27,345 nucleotides of DNA from positions 1 through 27,345 of the forward strand of contig CAYNST010000040.1 of assembly GCA_964399955.1 (NCBI GenBank), given 5' to 3'. Of the stretch, positions 6,733-15,467 are shown piece by piece. The position numbers and the translations under genes are program-made. How positions within the stretch are numbered: position 1 is the stretch's first letter; the number at the start of each line of letters is the position of its first letter. Below the pieces are notes generated by a model. That model saw nothing but the letters and a program-made list of their open reading frames with translations, was not told the DNA's origin and ran no database searches. This DNA comes from CAYNST01 sp964399955 (GTDB lineage: Bacteria; Pseudomonadota; Gammaproteobacteria; Pseudomonadales; Cellvibrionaceae).

Positions 6733-7532
6733 GCAGCGACAATCTCCCTCCCCCCAAAGGCCTCCATGCCTTTCAAACCGACTTTGCCACCTACCTGCGT
6801 CAACCCGCAGCAGCCATGCCGCTCTCGGTTCCAGAGAGGCAGGCAAATCTTTATCAAAACCTGTTGTTCAACAACGTTTGCGGATTTGTTGACCGGTGCT
6901 TTCCCGTAGCAAAATCCTTGAGCAAGCCCGAGAGTTGGCGCCAGTTGTGCCGCCAATTTTTTGCCGAGTGGTCGTGTAAAACGCCTTATTTCAAGCAAAT
7001 ACCCTTGGAATTTGTCTCCTATGTCCAGCAAAGTGGGCCGCGTGAGCGGTTTGCGGGTTGGTTTGGCGAGCTTCTTCATTACGAATGGGTGGAACTGGCC
7101 GTGCAGTCAAGCGCCTTGACAGCCAACTGCAAAGCGGTGAGGGTTGCAGCCGACACTCTGCTGACCTGCAACGCTACCCTGCACAATCTGCAGTATCAGT
7201 GGCCGGTTCATAGGATAGGACCGGGCAATCTGGCTCAAGCGGCGGAAACCACCAACCTTTTAGTGTACCGAGACCAAGAACTGGCGGTCAGTTTTGTCGA
7301 GGTGAACGCCGTGACCGCCGCGCTGGTCGCCCTGTTTCAACAACGGCCTCGCAGCCTGCAGGACGCCACTGCAGAGATCCAACAGCAGCTGGGTCACGGC
7401 CGGCTTGACCAGTTGCTGGCATTTGCCCAACCGCTGGTCCAAGGTCTGGTAGACAGCAACGCTTTGGGGGCGCCCGTTATTGAGGCGGCTGAAACAGCGG
7501 CCCCTGAAGAGTCTGAGGCTCGGCCCCAGTAA
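6729..7532 (+). CDS. bufC: BufC/HvfC-type (DUF2063) partner protein of the MNIO
   Basis: A 267-residue protein without signal peptide or membrane helix. The N-terminal DUF2063 domain is visible as 'F-Q-x-x-F-A-x-Y-L-R', 'R-Q-A-N-L-Y-Q-N-L-L-F-N-N-V' and 'F-P-V-A-K' (about residues 15-65), followed by E-L-L-H-Y-E-W-V-E-L-A-V (113-124). The C-terminal half resembles the winged-helix-like partner domains of MNIO systems. In characterised RiPP systems such partners bind the precursor and present it to the MNIO enzyme. Its start overlaps the bufB stop by 4 bp. Its last 56 bp overlap the 3' end of the convergent metallopeptidase gene. No DoxX-type gene (bufD/hvfD) follows, so the operon is a minimal ABC version. 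Confidence 0.92.
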   Translation: MSSDNLPPPKGLHAFQTDFATYLRQPAAAMPLSVPERQANLYQNLLFNNVCGFVDRCFPVAKSLSKPESWRQLCRQFFAEWSCKTPYFKQIPLEFVSYVQQSGPRERFAGWFGELLHYEWVELAVQSSALTANCKAVRVAADTLLTCNATLHNLQYQWPVHRIGPGNLAQAAETTNLLVYRDQELAVSFVEVNAVTAALVALFQQRPRSLQDATAEIQQQLGHGRLDQLLAFAQPLVQGLVDSNALGAPVIEAAETAAPEESEARPQ

Positions 7533-8700
7533 CCTTTTTGACGGCATCAACAAGCCCTTCCCAACTGACGTCCTGATCGCCCCTAAGCTGCCTGACGACA
7601 TCGTCCAAGGTAGAGCGGCCTTCAGTTGCTGCTTGTATCTCCTGGTCCAGATCGCGGAACATCAGTACCGCCTTTGCTGTGATGTCTCCTTTGGACGCGC
7701 GGACATGAAGACTTTTGACCTGCTTGGAACGCTTCTGCATTCGGCTGTAGATGGTCTGCCTGCGCTCTGCAGTCAGCCCCCCTGATCGGTACAGCAGCTC
7801 CACCGAGTAGTATTCGGCGATTCCTTCTGCAATCCAGTCGGCGTAGCGCGCGCCACTGATCCCACTCAACACGTGCACCAGTTCATGTATCAAGGTACTG
7901 GTGCCGTCTTCGTCCACAAGTGGACGGTCACTATGCAGATACAGCGAATTGGGGCCTGACAGCCCGCCTCGCCACATGGGTTCAGCCGCACTGACGATCA
8001 GCAGATCGGTCGGCAGCGGGTCAAACAGGCGGGCCAACTCCGGCCAGACAAAGCCCATGAACACGGTCAGCTCCATCGGTCGTACTCGATGGCCACGGGG
8101 GCCGCTGACACTGAGTTGGGTGCCTGCCATGGTCTCTCGACGAGTGGACAGCTTGCCAGCTACCAACCAGCCCACAGGCCTGGCAAAACTGTGTTTGGAC
8201 TCATCGAACTTGAACCGGCTGGCTTCAAGCCTTTGCCAGCCCCCATTGACGGAGGTCCAGCTTGGCGGCATTACGAAGCTTATCAGGGCGTCGGATCGAG
8301 CGCCGCCGCTTTGGCGCACGCGCGCCGGGGGCACCAGATTGTCCCCGCGCATAAGCACCCAATCAGCTGTCATGTAGGCGTCAAAGTGTTCATCACCTCT
8401 GTTTTTGTTGACGCGGACGCGGTAAGTCAGACGCGCGTTCTTGGCCGGAGGACGCCAGTGCCAGCGGTCGTCCACCTCACTGAATTCTCCGTTGGCTTCA
8501 GCGTCGAAGTACTGCCCTTTTTCAACATTGAAGTCAACCATGGTCAACCAGCGACTATTGGGTATGCGCAAGCTTACCTCGGCGTAACCCTTGTCCGGTT
8601 TGAAAGCAATTTCGTAGTTGATTGTGTAAAGCCGTTCGGGCTCTGAGATTGCATCGGAAGCGGTGAACAGAATTATCAAAGTCAGTAGAATCAAACGCAT
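7477..8700 (-). CDS. exported M61-like zinc metallopeptidase
   Basis: A 407-residue protein with an N-terminal signal peptide (MRLILLTLIILFTASDAIS). The zinc-binding motif HELVH lies at 272-276 and the third ligand is probably Glu292 in W-I-A-E-G-I-A-E-Y-Y, the arrangement of gluzincins of the M61 (glycyl aminopeptidase-like) group; M1 enzymes have a longer spacing. The first 230 residues are a beta-rich domain as in M61 and aminopeptidase N relatives. It should act in the periplasm or at the cell surface; the substrate is unknown. ATG 8700 is chosen because GGAG stands 7 nt upstream; a TTG immediately before it is less likely. It is convergent with bufC (56-bp overlap) and divergent from the PrcB-like lipoprotein. 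Confidence 0.82.
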   Translation of the reverse strand: MRLILLTLIILFTASDAISEPERLYTINYEIAFKPDKGYAEVSLRIPNSRWLTMVDFNVEKGQYFDAEANGEFSEVDDRWHWRPPAKNARLTYRVRVNKNRGDEHFDAYMTADWVLMRGDNLVPPARVRQSGGARSDALISFVMPPSWTSVNGGWQRLEASRFKFDESKHSFARPVGWLVAGKLSTRRETMAGTQLSVSGPRGHRVRPMELTVFMGFVWPELARLFDPLPTDLLIVSAAEPMWRGGLSGPNSLYLHSDRPLVDEDGTSTLIHELVHVLSGISGARYADWIAEGIAEYYSVELLYRSGGLTAERRQTIYSRMQKRSKQVKSLHVRASKGDITAKAVLMFRDLDQEIQAATEGRSTLDDVVRQLRGDQDVSWEGLVDAVKKVTGAEPQTLQGPLFQPPQ

Positions 8701-8855
8701 CAACAGTCTCCGTCATGATGGGACTATTGGAGCACAAGCAGCACGTACAGGGAAGGCTTTGCGCCTGAGCTGCCCCCATGGAGCCTGCCTGCGTTCTTTC
8801 AGTCGCAAGTTGTCCGCTGCGTGATCCTTCGATCAACCTAGATAAGGCCTTTTAT

Positions 8856-9341
8856 ATGAGACGCGTAAACTGGTTGGCACCATTGCTGGGAACCATAGGC
8901 CTGGCAGGCTGTAGCTCGCCTGCCGTGGAAGTGCCTGTCAGGGTAGTTTTTCAAAGCCAATACTGCAGCCAAGCTGAAGGGCTTGTCACAATAGCTGATG
9001 AGCAGGCGCTGGCCCAGCTGATGCAAAGCGCGTCCCGCGTAATGACCGCAAACGGCGAAGCACCGCAAACACCCGGGTTTACGGAGCGCGAGCACCTGTT
9101 GCTGCTGAGTCTGGGGCAGAAAAGCTCTGGAGGCCACGAGCTGGTGCTGAGTCAAACCCACGCGAGACGAGTGGACACTACCCTGATGATTGAGATAGAT
9201 ATCGCGTCGCCGGCAGAGGGAAGTATGCAAACCATGCAGTTAACCTCTCCCTGCTTGGTGATTGCAGTTGAGAAAGGCGCTTATGACAAGGTAAAAATTG
9301 CCTCCCGGCCGGATTGGCAGGTTCAGGTGCAATCACACTGA
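8856..9341 (+). CDS. PrcB-like lipoprotein
   Basis: A 161-residue lipoprotein: a type II signal peptide ends in the lipobox L-A-G-C (Cys19). The rest resembles the PrcB C-terminal domain: an E-x-A-L-A-x-L segment, then 'L-L-L-L-S-L-G-Q-K-S-S-G-G-H-E-L-V' (a strand, G-x-x-x-S-G-G turn and strand), 'I-E-I-D-I-A-S-P' and 'T-S-P-C-L-V-I-A-V'. In Treponema denticola PrcB is a lipoprotein that stabilises the subtilisin-like protease PrtP; here a subtilisin-family lipoprotein gene lies tail to tail 38 bp downstream. The start ATG 8856 has AAGG 8 nt upstream. The domain call is from pattern recognition and needs a profile search. Confidence 0.75.
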   Translation: MRRVNWLAPLLGTIGLAGCSSPAVEVPVRVVFQSQYCSQAEGLVTIADEQALAQLMQSASRVMTANGEAPQTPGFTEREHLLLLSLGQKSSGGHELVLSQTHARRVDTTLMIEIDIASPAEGSMQTMQLTSPCLVIAVEKGAYDKVKIASRPDWQVQVQSH

Positions 9342-9379
9342 TCCCCACCAACGCCGGCTCCGATAAGGCTGGGCAAAGG

Positions 9380-12300
9380 CTATTTCTGCGGTTGCACCCG
9401 CCGGGAGATCCCTCTGTCCAGGCTTTCAAGGCGATCCAGATTCAAAGCGCTCAACCCAAGCGTTGAGTAAAGCCCCACGGCAAAATCGATCTGCCCCCTG
9501 TCCTGGTTAACCACGATCACTGATGTCTCGCCAAAAGTTGGGTAGAAACCACAGGTTTCACCGTCCTCACAAATGTACTCGTCATTATTGATATCGGAGC
9601 CGGCAGAAATGGTGTAGTCGCCTGCGGGCACATCCTCAAAAACGTATTCGTAGGTGCCGTCGACTCCGTTGGAGTGCAGTACCGCAAAAGGCTGCACTTC
9701 ATCCGCCCGCGAAAGGATGACATAAAGCGACCCGGCATTGCCGGATACCCGGCTTTCTCCCACCTGCATGGTGACCGGCACCTGCAGGCGCGAGCCGATA
9801 TCGGTCTGAAACTCCAGCTCCGCGCGGTAGCCTCCATCCTCCAACCCGGTGCGATCGACGCTCACAAGATAAGTGCCGGCCCCTCGTTCACCTACCTCCA
9901 AGGCACTGATTCTCAGCCACGCTTCCGAGCTGCGCACGCTGGTCACGCTGATGCTTCGGTTACCAATAGCGGACACTCGGATAGTGGATTCACTGACCGC
10001 GTTGTCAAAGAAGATGGCTCCGGGCGAAGCAACAATGGCAGCCGTTGTACCCCCGCCGGCCAGGTCGCGAGCCGCGTTCACCGCCAGGTTGGCATCAATC
10101 AGTCCGTAGCCGTATTCGTCGTCGCGGCCCGGTTCTCCAAGATCTACCGTCAGCCTGCCGCTAACCAAAAGGCTGCGAAATTCCTCAGGTGTCAACCCCG
10201 GGTAAACCGCTTTCATCAGGGCCACAACACCGGATACATGCGGAGCAGACACGGATGTCCCTTGGTAAATCACGTACGCCGAGGACAAGCCCTCGGAGGT
10301 TTCATTGACCGACAGGCCCAGGACGCCATCGGGGCGGTTATCTTGGTTGCGATCAACCGCCAGGTTGCCGCCCGGTGCCACCAGATCCAGAAATTCGCCG
10401 GTGTTGGAATACGGGGCCCTACGCCCCAGCATATCCGTAGCCCCGATGGAGAAGACCCCCTCGTAGGAGGCCGGGTACATGGGTTCACTGGAGTTATCAT
10501 TTCCAGCGGCCGCAATCACAATGATTCCCCTATCTCGAACCTGCCTGAACAGGTTCTGCGACGCCTGGGAGAAGCCGCCGCCTCCCAGGCTCAAATTGAT
10601 GATATCGGCGCTTTCTGCCGGCACCGTGCCGCTGTCATTGGCCATGCCGGCGGCAAAACGAACAGACTGGAGAATGTCGTACATCAAGCCGCCGCCCCGC
10701 CCCAACGCACGCAGGGGCATGACCTTGGCGCCGGAGGCTACGCCCGCGATGCCTTCGCCGTTGTTCATGCGAGCCACCACGGTGCCAATCACATGTGTCC
10801 CGTGCCAGGAACTGTTGCCCACGTGGATACTGTCGCCGGGGTCTGTCGGGTCAGGGTCGATGCCGTCGCCGTCACGAGCGGCATCGGGAGAGGAGATGAA
10901 GTCGTACCCCGGCACCAATTGCCCCTGCAGATCAACGTGTTCGCCGTATACACCCGAGTCCACTACGGCGACGATCACATCGGCAGAGCCCACCGTGACA
11001 TCCCAGGCGGATGGTAAATTGAGCGCAGCCAGGTTCCACTGCAAGCCGTAGAAGGGGTCGTTGGGGGTTAACAACGACTGTAGCCGATAATTGGGCTCGG
11101 CAAACTCGACGTCATCCTGCAGGCCCAGTTCTTTGATTGCTTTGAGGGTCTGCATTTTCTGGAAGGTCTCAGGGTTGACCTGAGCGATGGTCTGCTCGAT
11201 CGCGTCGGCCGGCCTGTTCATACCCAATACGGTTTGCGTCTGCGGATTGAGAGGGTTGAAGCGGACCCGCGCTTCGCGCCGTTGGTCCGGGTGGGAGACC
11301 TTCAGCTGTGCGCGCAGCGAGGTTCTTCCCAATGGTTGAACCGCATCCGGAGCAAGCGCCTTGAATTTGACAATCGCTTCGTCAGGTTCAAACTCGCCAC
11401 TTTGCCCAAAGCGGGTTGGCCCCATCGCCAGCGACGAGCGGCCGACGTTGAGCAGATACTTAGAGGCACCGCGCACCGCATTGACCATGATGAAGTATCG
11501 GCCATCAGCAGGAATTCGCACAGATTCGAACTCGCCGGTGGTGATGGATTGCGCTACCAGGTCGTATTGAGGAGTGAGCAGATACAGATCCAGATCGGCA
11601 CTGGCGTGGTCGATAACCCTCAATGACACAAACTGACCCGCTTCCATTTCCACTTCATAGATGTCGTTGATATCCACGCTGAAGCGGAAAACATCGCCGG
11701 GCCCCGCAGTCGGGTTTTGCGCGGCAAAGCCGTTCAACAGCACCGGATTGTTGATTTGCTGGGTTTCGCCGTGCGGGAAGCCATTGTTGTTGAACACAAC
11801 TGCCAAGGGGTCGTTGATATCACCGTCCACATCGGTGTAAGGCAAAGAGCTGATGGTCCCGGACACCTTGAAACGTACATCTTCAGGCAGGGCGGTGATC
11901 TCGATGGTTTGCGAGTCGGTCAGGCCGTGGTTGTCTACTACCTCCAAGGTAACGGGGTAAACGCCAGGCTCAGTGAAGGTATGACTGAAGTTGGAGGTCG
12001 TCGGGCCCGGCTCTTCGCCGATGAGCCAACGATAGGCAACCAGTTCGCCGTCTTCGTCGCTCGACTGCATGGCAGTGAATTCAACGGTCAGGGGCGCAAC
12101 ACCGCGAGTGACGTCGGTCAATGCCACCGCTTTGGGCGGCGTGCGCGGCGCGTCCAGCGCGTCGATAACCAGACTCTGGGAATTGCTCAGGCCGCCGGCA
12201 TCAGTGACGGTCAGCTGGGCTATATATCGCCCCGGCTGAGCGTAGGTATAACTGATCAAGGCGCGGCTGGCTGTCTCCCCGTCACCAAAGTCCCAAAAAA

Positions 12301-12526
12301 ACTCCAGCTGGTCGCCGTCCGGATCGAAGGATCCACCCGCGTCAAAAAGCACATCCAGAGGCGCCTCACCGGTCAGAGGCGCTGCGGTGGCCCGGGCGAC
12401 AGGCGCTTCATTGGGCACGGGCTTCTGGATGACGGGGGGCGGATCGCCTCCGCATCCCAGCAAGGCGGCGCTTGCCAGCAGTGCCAGCAACCCAATCTCC
12501 AAATGTTTGATTATTGTTATTCTCAT
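9380..12526 (-). CDS. subtilisin-family (S8) lipoprotein protease with PKD domains
   Basis: A 1048-residue surface or periplasmic protease. A lipoprotein signal ends at A-L-L-G-C (Cys25). Then come two PKD domains (about 40-122, with W-D-F-G-D-G; and 131-213), a PPC-like beta domain (about 270-362) and a prodomain-like stretch ending V-E-F-A-E-P-N-Y (about 378-482). The S8 domain (about 505-820) has an intact triad: Asp523 (VVDSGV), His575 (HGTHV), Ser758 (GTSVSAPH), with oxyanion Asn676. A BACON/Ig-like domain (about 828-922) and a C-terminal domain with D-I-N-N-D-E-Y (about 928-1025) end the protein. The start is set at ATG 12526 because the signal peptide begins there; an ATG 26 codons upstream would bury it. 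It is convergent with the PrcB-like gene. Confidence 0.92.
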   Translation of the reverse strand: MRITIIKHLEIGLLALLASAALLGCGGDPPPVIQKPVPNEAPVARATAAPLTGEAPLDVLFDAGGSFDPDGDQLEFFWDFGDGETASRALISYTYAQPGRYIAQLTVTDAGGLSNSQSLVIDALDAPRTPPKAVALTDVTRGVAPLTVEFTAMQSSDEDGELVAYRWLIGEEPGPTTSNFSHTFTEPGVYPVTLEVVDNHGLTDSQTIEITALPEDVRFKVSGTISSLPYTDVDGDINDPLAVVFNNNGFPHGETQQINNPVLLNGFAAQNPTAGPGDVFRFSVDINDIYEVEMEAGQFVSLRVIDHASADLDLYLLTPQYDLVAQSITTGEFESVRIPADGRYFIMVNAVRGASKYLLNVGRSSLAMGPTRFGQSGEFEPDEAIVKFKALAPDAVQPLGRTSLRAQLKVSHPDQRREARVRFNPLNPQTQTVLGMNRPADAIEQTIAQVNPETFQKMQTLKAIKELGLQDDVEFAEPNYRLQSLLTPNDPFYGLQWNLAALNLPSAWDVTVGSADVIVAVVDSGVYGEHVDLQGQLVPGYDFISSPDAARDGDGIDPDPTDPGDSIHVGNSSWHGTHVIGTVVARMNNGEGIAGVASGAKVMPLRALGRGGGLMYDILQSVRFAAGMANDSGTVPAESADIINLSLGGGGFSQASQNLFRQVRDRGIIVIAAAGNDNSSEPMYPASYEGVFSIGATDMLGRRAPYSNTGEFLDLVAPGGNLAVDRNQDNRPDGVLGLSVNETSEGLSSAYVIYQGTSVSAPHVSGVVALMKAVYPGLTPEEFRSLLVSGRLTVDLGEPGRDDEYGYGLIDANLAVNAARDLAGGGTTAAIVASPGAIFFDNAVSESTIRVSAIGNRSISVTSVRSSEAWLRISALEVGERGAGTYLVSVDRTGLEDGGYRAELEFQTDIGSRLQVPVTMQVGESRVSGNAGSLYVILSRADEVQPFAVLHSNGVDGTYEYVFEDVPAGDYTISAGSDINNDEYICEDGETCGFYPTFGETSVIVVNQDRGQIDFAVGLYSTLGLSALNLDRLESLDRGISRRVQPQK

Positions 12527-13264
12527 ACGAGTTTGATCACTCCGAACGGTACAAAGACCACTGGGGGCGCCGGTGCAAGCCCCTTCAAATACGCTTATGT
12601 GCACTCCCGCGCCAATCCTCCGCCATTTTGCCCCGAGGCGCCGCAGTTAACAGTGATACGCGGCCCAGTTTGGATAAGTGATACCGCAAGCTGAAGCAAA
12701 TAAGATAGACCAAAGCCCGGTCGCGCAAGATAAGGTTTGCTCCAGGCCATAGATTTGTCCTTCCGCACGCCCAGATTCAGCGAAAAGACCCAGGAATTGA
12801 GACGGATGAGCTAGGATGAATATAGCAGTGCTTTGGTTTGGTAAAATTTCTTGCTCAGATCTTGGTCAAATTCTGGCAAACACCTGCGACCGATGCTAAA
12901 GTCAAAGTGTCATTACCAATCGCTATATATAGGAAGGCGCAGTGGGGTTGACCGGGATTGGAAGAATTTGCCAGCAGTCACAAAGCAGAACAAATCTCCT
13001 TTATCCTTACTGCCTGCGGGAACCTCGGAAGGTTGCAACACACTAACTAGCACGGCGAAGAGCAGCAGCTGGAGTCAAAACAGCGAGTGCGGTTGCCTGT
13101 CGGCGGCTAGCCTTGTGAGGATGGGGTGTAGCTTGAGAAAGGCCGTATTTGGCCGATCGATGCTGGGCCTGTCCAACTGATGAGCAAGATCCCGGCTCCG
13201 ACCGGGAACGACGCGTCAAAATTGTTTTGGCATTGTCTTGAACTTACAGAGCGGGACCACAAAT
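12527..13264. other. gene-poor region between the S8 protease and prc
   Basis: About 740 bp between divergent genes. A frame open at 12851-13180 has no ribosome binding site and a composition unlike a real protein, so it is not called. The region holds small dyads: a 10-bp palindrome CTATATATAG near 12923, AACCT-cgga-AGGTT at 13021-13034, and a stronger hairpin at 13190-13207. It could carry an sRNA or a long prc leader; no known RNA family was recognised. Confidence 0.5.
13190..13207 (+). repeat. hairpin upstream of prc
   Basis: TCCCGG (13190-13195) pairs perfectly with CCGGGA (13202-13207) around a 6-nt loop. No U-tract follows. It lies 57 bp before the chosen prc start and may be a leader structure or part of a small RNA. 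Confidence 0.35.
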
Positions 13265-15370
13265 TTGATTAAGTCATACTTCGGCAGCGTATGCATCGCT
13301 GTGGCGCTAATCACGGGCTCAGTGCAGTCTTATGCAACTACGCATGCAAGCACGGCCCTTGCACCCACCAAGGCGCAGTCAGAAACGACAAAAGACATCA
13401 TTGAGAAGCTGTCAAAGCGGCACTACCGCAATCTACAGCTTGACGATAGCCTGTCGGAGTCCTTCCTGAATGACTACCTGGTTAGCCTGGACCCGGCCCG
13501 CCTGTATTTCGTGAAAAGCGATATTGATACGTTTTACAAACACAAAGCGGATCACGACGACTTTCTCAAGGCGGGCAATTTGCAACCCGGCTTTGATATC
13601 TACGCAGTTTATCGGCAAAGGGTTGAAGCGCGCCTCAATTGGGTCCTGGCCCAGCTCCGCGACGAGGACGTCAAGTTCGAGTTTGACTCCAAGGACTATG
13701 TTGAGATAGACCGCAAAGACTCTCCTTGGCCTGCCACTGCGGCCGAGGCAGACGAACTCTGGCGCCAACGCCTGAAACTCAGCGTGCTCAACCTGGTGCT
13801 GGCAGACAAAACCGTTGAAGAGGCCCGGGAGACCCTGGAGCGGCGCTACACCAACCAGTTGAAGCGTACTTCTCAGCAGAAGAGCCACGATGTCTTTGAG
13901 ACATTGATCAATGCCTTCACTACGCTTTACGATCCGCACACCAATTACTTCTCACCGCGGACCTCGGAGAACTTCAACATCAATATGTCTTTGCAACTGG
14001 AAGGTATTGGTGCCGTACTGCAGTCGGAAGACGAGCATACCAAAGTGGTTCGCCTGGTTCCGGGCGGCCCTGCCGCTCGACAGGGTGAGCTGCAACCGGC
14101 AGACAAGATTGTCGGCGTTGGCCAGGGCGATAAAGGCGAGATTGTCGACGTCGTCGGCTGGCGTCTGGACGAGGTTGTGGAGCTCATTCGAGGCAAGAAA
14201 GACTCTGTAGTCAAGCTTGAAGTGGTTAGCCTGGATGCCAAGCCCAAAGTCGTTGAGATCAAGCGTGGAACCGTTCAGCTGGAAGATCAGGCCGCACAAA
14301 AAGCGGTACTGGAGGTCAGCGACGGCGAGCGGATGCGGAAGCTGGGCGTCATCAACATACCGGCCTTCTACCATGACTTTGCCGCTTTCCGCCGGGGCGA
14401 TGCCAACTACCGCAGCACCTCCCGCGATGTGGCACGCTTGCTCAGCGAGCTACAGCAACAAGATGTTGAGGGCATAATTCTTGACCTCAGAAATAACGGC
14501 GGCGGCTCTCTGCAGGAAGCCACCATGCTCACCGACCTGTTCATTGACCAGGGCCCTGTGGTGCAAATTCGTGAAGCCAGTGGCAACATCAGCCAAACCA
14601 ATCGGTCTCGGTCGCGCGCGGTTTATCGCGGCCCGCTGGTGGTCATGATTAATCGCCTGAGCGCCTCCGCGTCAGAAATCTTTGCCGGTGCCATCCAGGA
14701 TTACCGACGCGGCGTCGTGGTAGGCTCGCAGTCTTTTGGTAAAGGCACTGTCCAATTGCTGAGTGATTTGCCGGAAGGTCAACTTAAGTTGACCGAGTCC
14801 AAGTTCTACCGGGTTTCCGGTGACAGTACGCAGCACCGCGGAGTGATACCGGACATTGCCATGCCCATGCTCATAGACAAAGAAGCAGTAGGCGAGTCGG
14901 CTTACCCGAACGCACTGCCATGGGACAGAATTACTCCAGCTAAACACGGGGTGTATTTCAACTTCGAAGACATGATGCCCACGCTCGCGAAACTGCATAC
15001 AGAGCGAGCTGCCAACGACCCGGACCTGGTCAACATCAATGATCGACTGGAACTTGTGCAGCGCAATCGCAACCGCAAAACGGTGTCCTTGAATCATCAG
15101 GAGCGCATTCTGGAGAAGGAGCAAATGGAGCTGGAGCAGATGGCGCTGGAGAACAAACGACGTAAAGCCAAGGGCCTTGAGGTGTTCGCCTCACTGAAAG
15201 CTTTCCAGGAGCATGGCGAAGAAGAGAAGAAAAAGGATGCCCTGGCCACTGCACCGAAGCCCGCCATCGATGTGGAGAGTGATGCGCTGCTGCAGGAAGC
15301 TGGCTACATAATGCTGGACGTTATGGATGTAGGCAGCCAGCCGGCCAATCAACAAGTAGCCAACTTCTAA
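13265..15370 (+). CDS. prc: carboxy-terminal processing protease Prc/Tsp (S41)
   Basis: A 701-residue periplasmic protease that degrades proteins with exposed non-polar C-termini; E. coli Prc also tunes peptidoglycan hydrolases. A signal peptide (I-K-S-Y-F-G-S-V-C-I-A-V-A ... S-Y-A) is followed by the Tsp N-terminal domain, a PDZ domain (about residues 240-325, with S-L-Q-L-E-G-I-G-A-V), the S41 core with D-L-R-N-N-G-G-G (about 407-414) and the Ser-Lys dyad: Ser468 in S-A-S-A-S-E and Lys493 in S-F-G-K-G-T, 25 residues apart as in E. coli. A coiled, charged C-terminal domain ends the protein. No ATG fits: TTG 13265 has a GAGCGGGA ribosome binding site 8 nt upstream, and TTG 13238 is the alternative but lacks one. 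A strong terminator follows. Confidence 0.95.
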   Translation: MIKSYFGSVCIAVALITGSVQSYATTHASTALAPTKAQSETTKDIIEKLSKRHYRNLQLDDSLSESFLNDYLVSLDPARLYFVKSDIDTFYKHKADHDDFLKAGNLQPGFDIYAVYRQRVEARLNWVLAQLRDEDVKFEFDSKDYVEIDRKDSPWPATAAEADELWRQRLKLSVLNLVLADKTVEEARETLERRYTNQLKRTSQQKSHDVFETLINAFTTLYDPHTNYFSPRTSENFNINMSLQLEGIGAVLQSEDEHTKVVRLVPGGPAARQGELQPADKIVGVGQGDKGEIVDVVGWRLDEVVELIRGKKDSVVKLEVVSLDAKPKVVEIKRGTVQLEDQAAQKAVLEVSDGERMRKLGVINIPAFYHDFAAFRRGDANYRSTSRDVARLLSELQQQDVEGIILDLRNNGGGSLQEATMLTDLFIDQGPVVQIREASGNISQTNRSRSRAVYRGPLVVMINRLSASASEIFAGAIQDYRRGVVVGSQSFGKGTVQLLSDLPEGQLKLTESKFYRVSGDSTQHRGVIPDIAMPMLIDKEAVGESAYPNALPWDRITPAKHGVYFNFEDMMPTLAKLHTERAANDPDLVNINDRLELVQRNRNRKTVSLNHQERILEKEQMELEQMALENKRRKAKGLEVFASLKAFQEHGEEEKKKDALATAPKPAIDVESDALLQEAGYIMLDVMDVGSQPANQQVANF

Positions 15371-15412
15371 GAAGGCCCAGAGCCTTACCAGGTAAAAAAG
15401 GTTGTAGAATGC

Positions 15413-15441
15413 AAAGGCCCCATGTCAGGGGCCTTTTTTTT
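15413..15441 (+). terminator. intrinsic terminator after prc
   Basis: A perfect 9-bp stem AAAGGCCCC / GGGGCCTTT (15413-15421 and 15428-15436) around the loop ATGTCA, ending in eight T (15434-15441). The A-tract on the left arm makes it potentially bidirectional. xthA starts 26 bp later, so xthA must rely on read-through or a promoter overlapping this site. Confidence 0.92.
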
Positions 15442-15467
15442 ATTCTTGGAAAGGTTCGCAGCACCTC

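Noticed and set aside
9674..11017. A 447-codon open frame antisense to the S8 protease
   Set aside because: Lies fully within the protease domain on the opposite strand, has no recognisable motif, and reflects the GC-rich codon usage of the real gene.
11717..12694. A 325-codon open frame antisense to the PKD region
   Set aside because: Shadow of the lipoprotein protease gene; no ribosome binding site and no family resemblance.
12851..13180. A 109-codon ORF upstream of prc
   Set aside because: No ribosome binding site, Ser/Asn/Cys-rich composition unlike neighbouring proteins and no recognisable domain.
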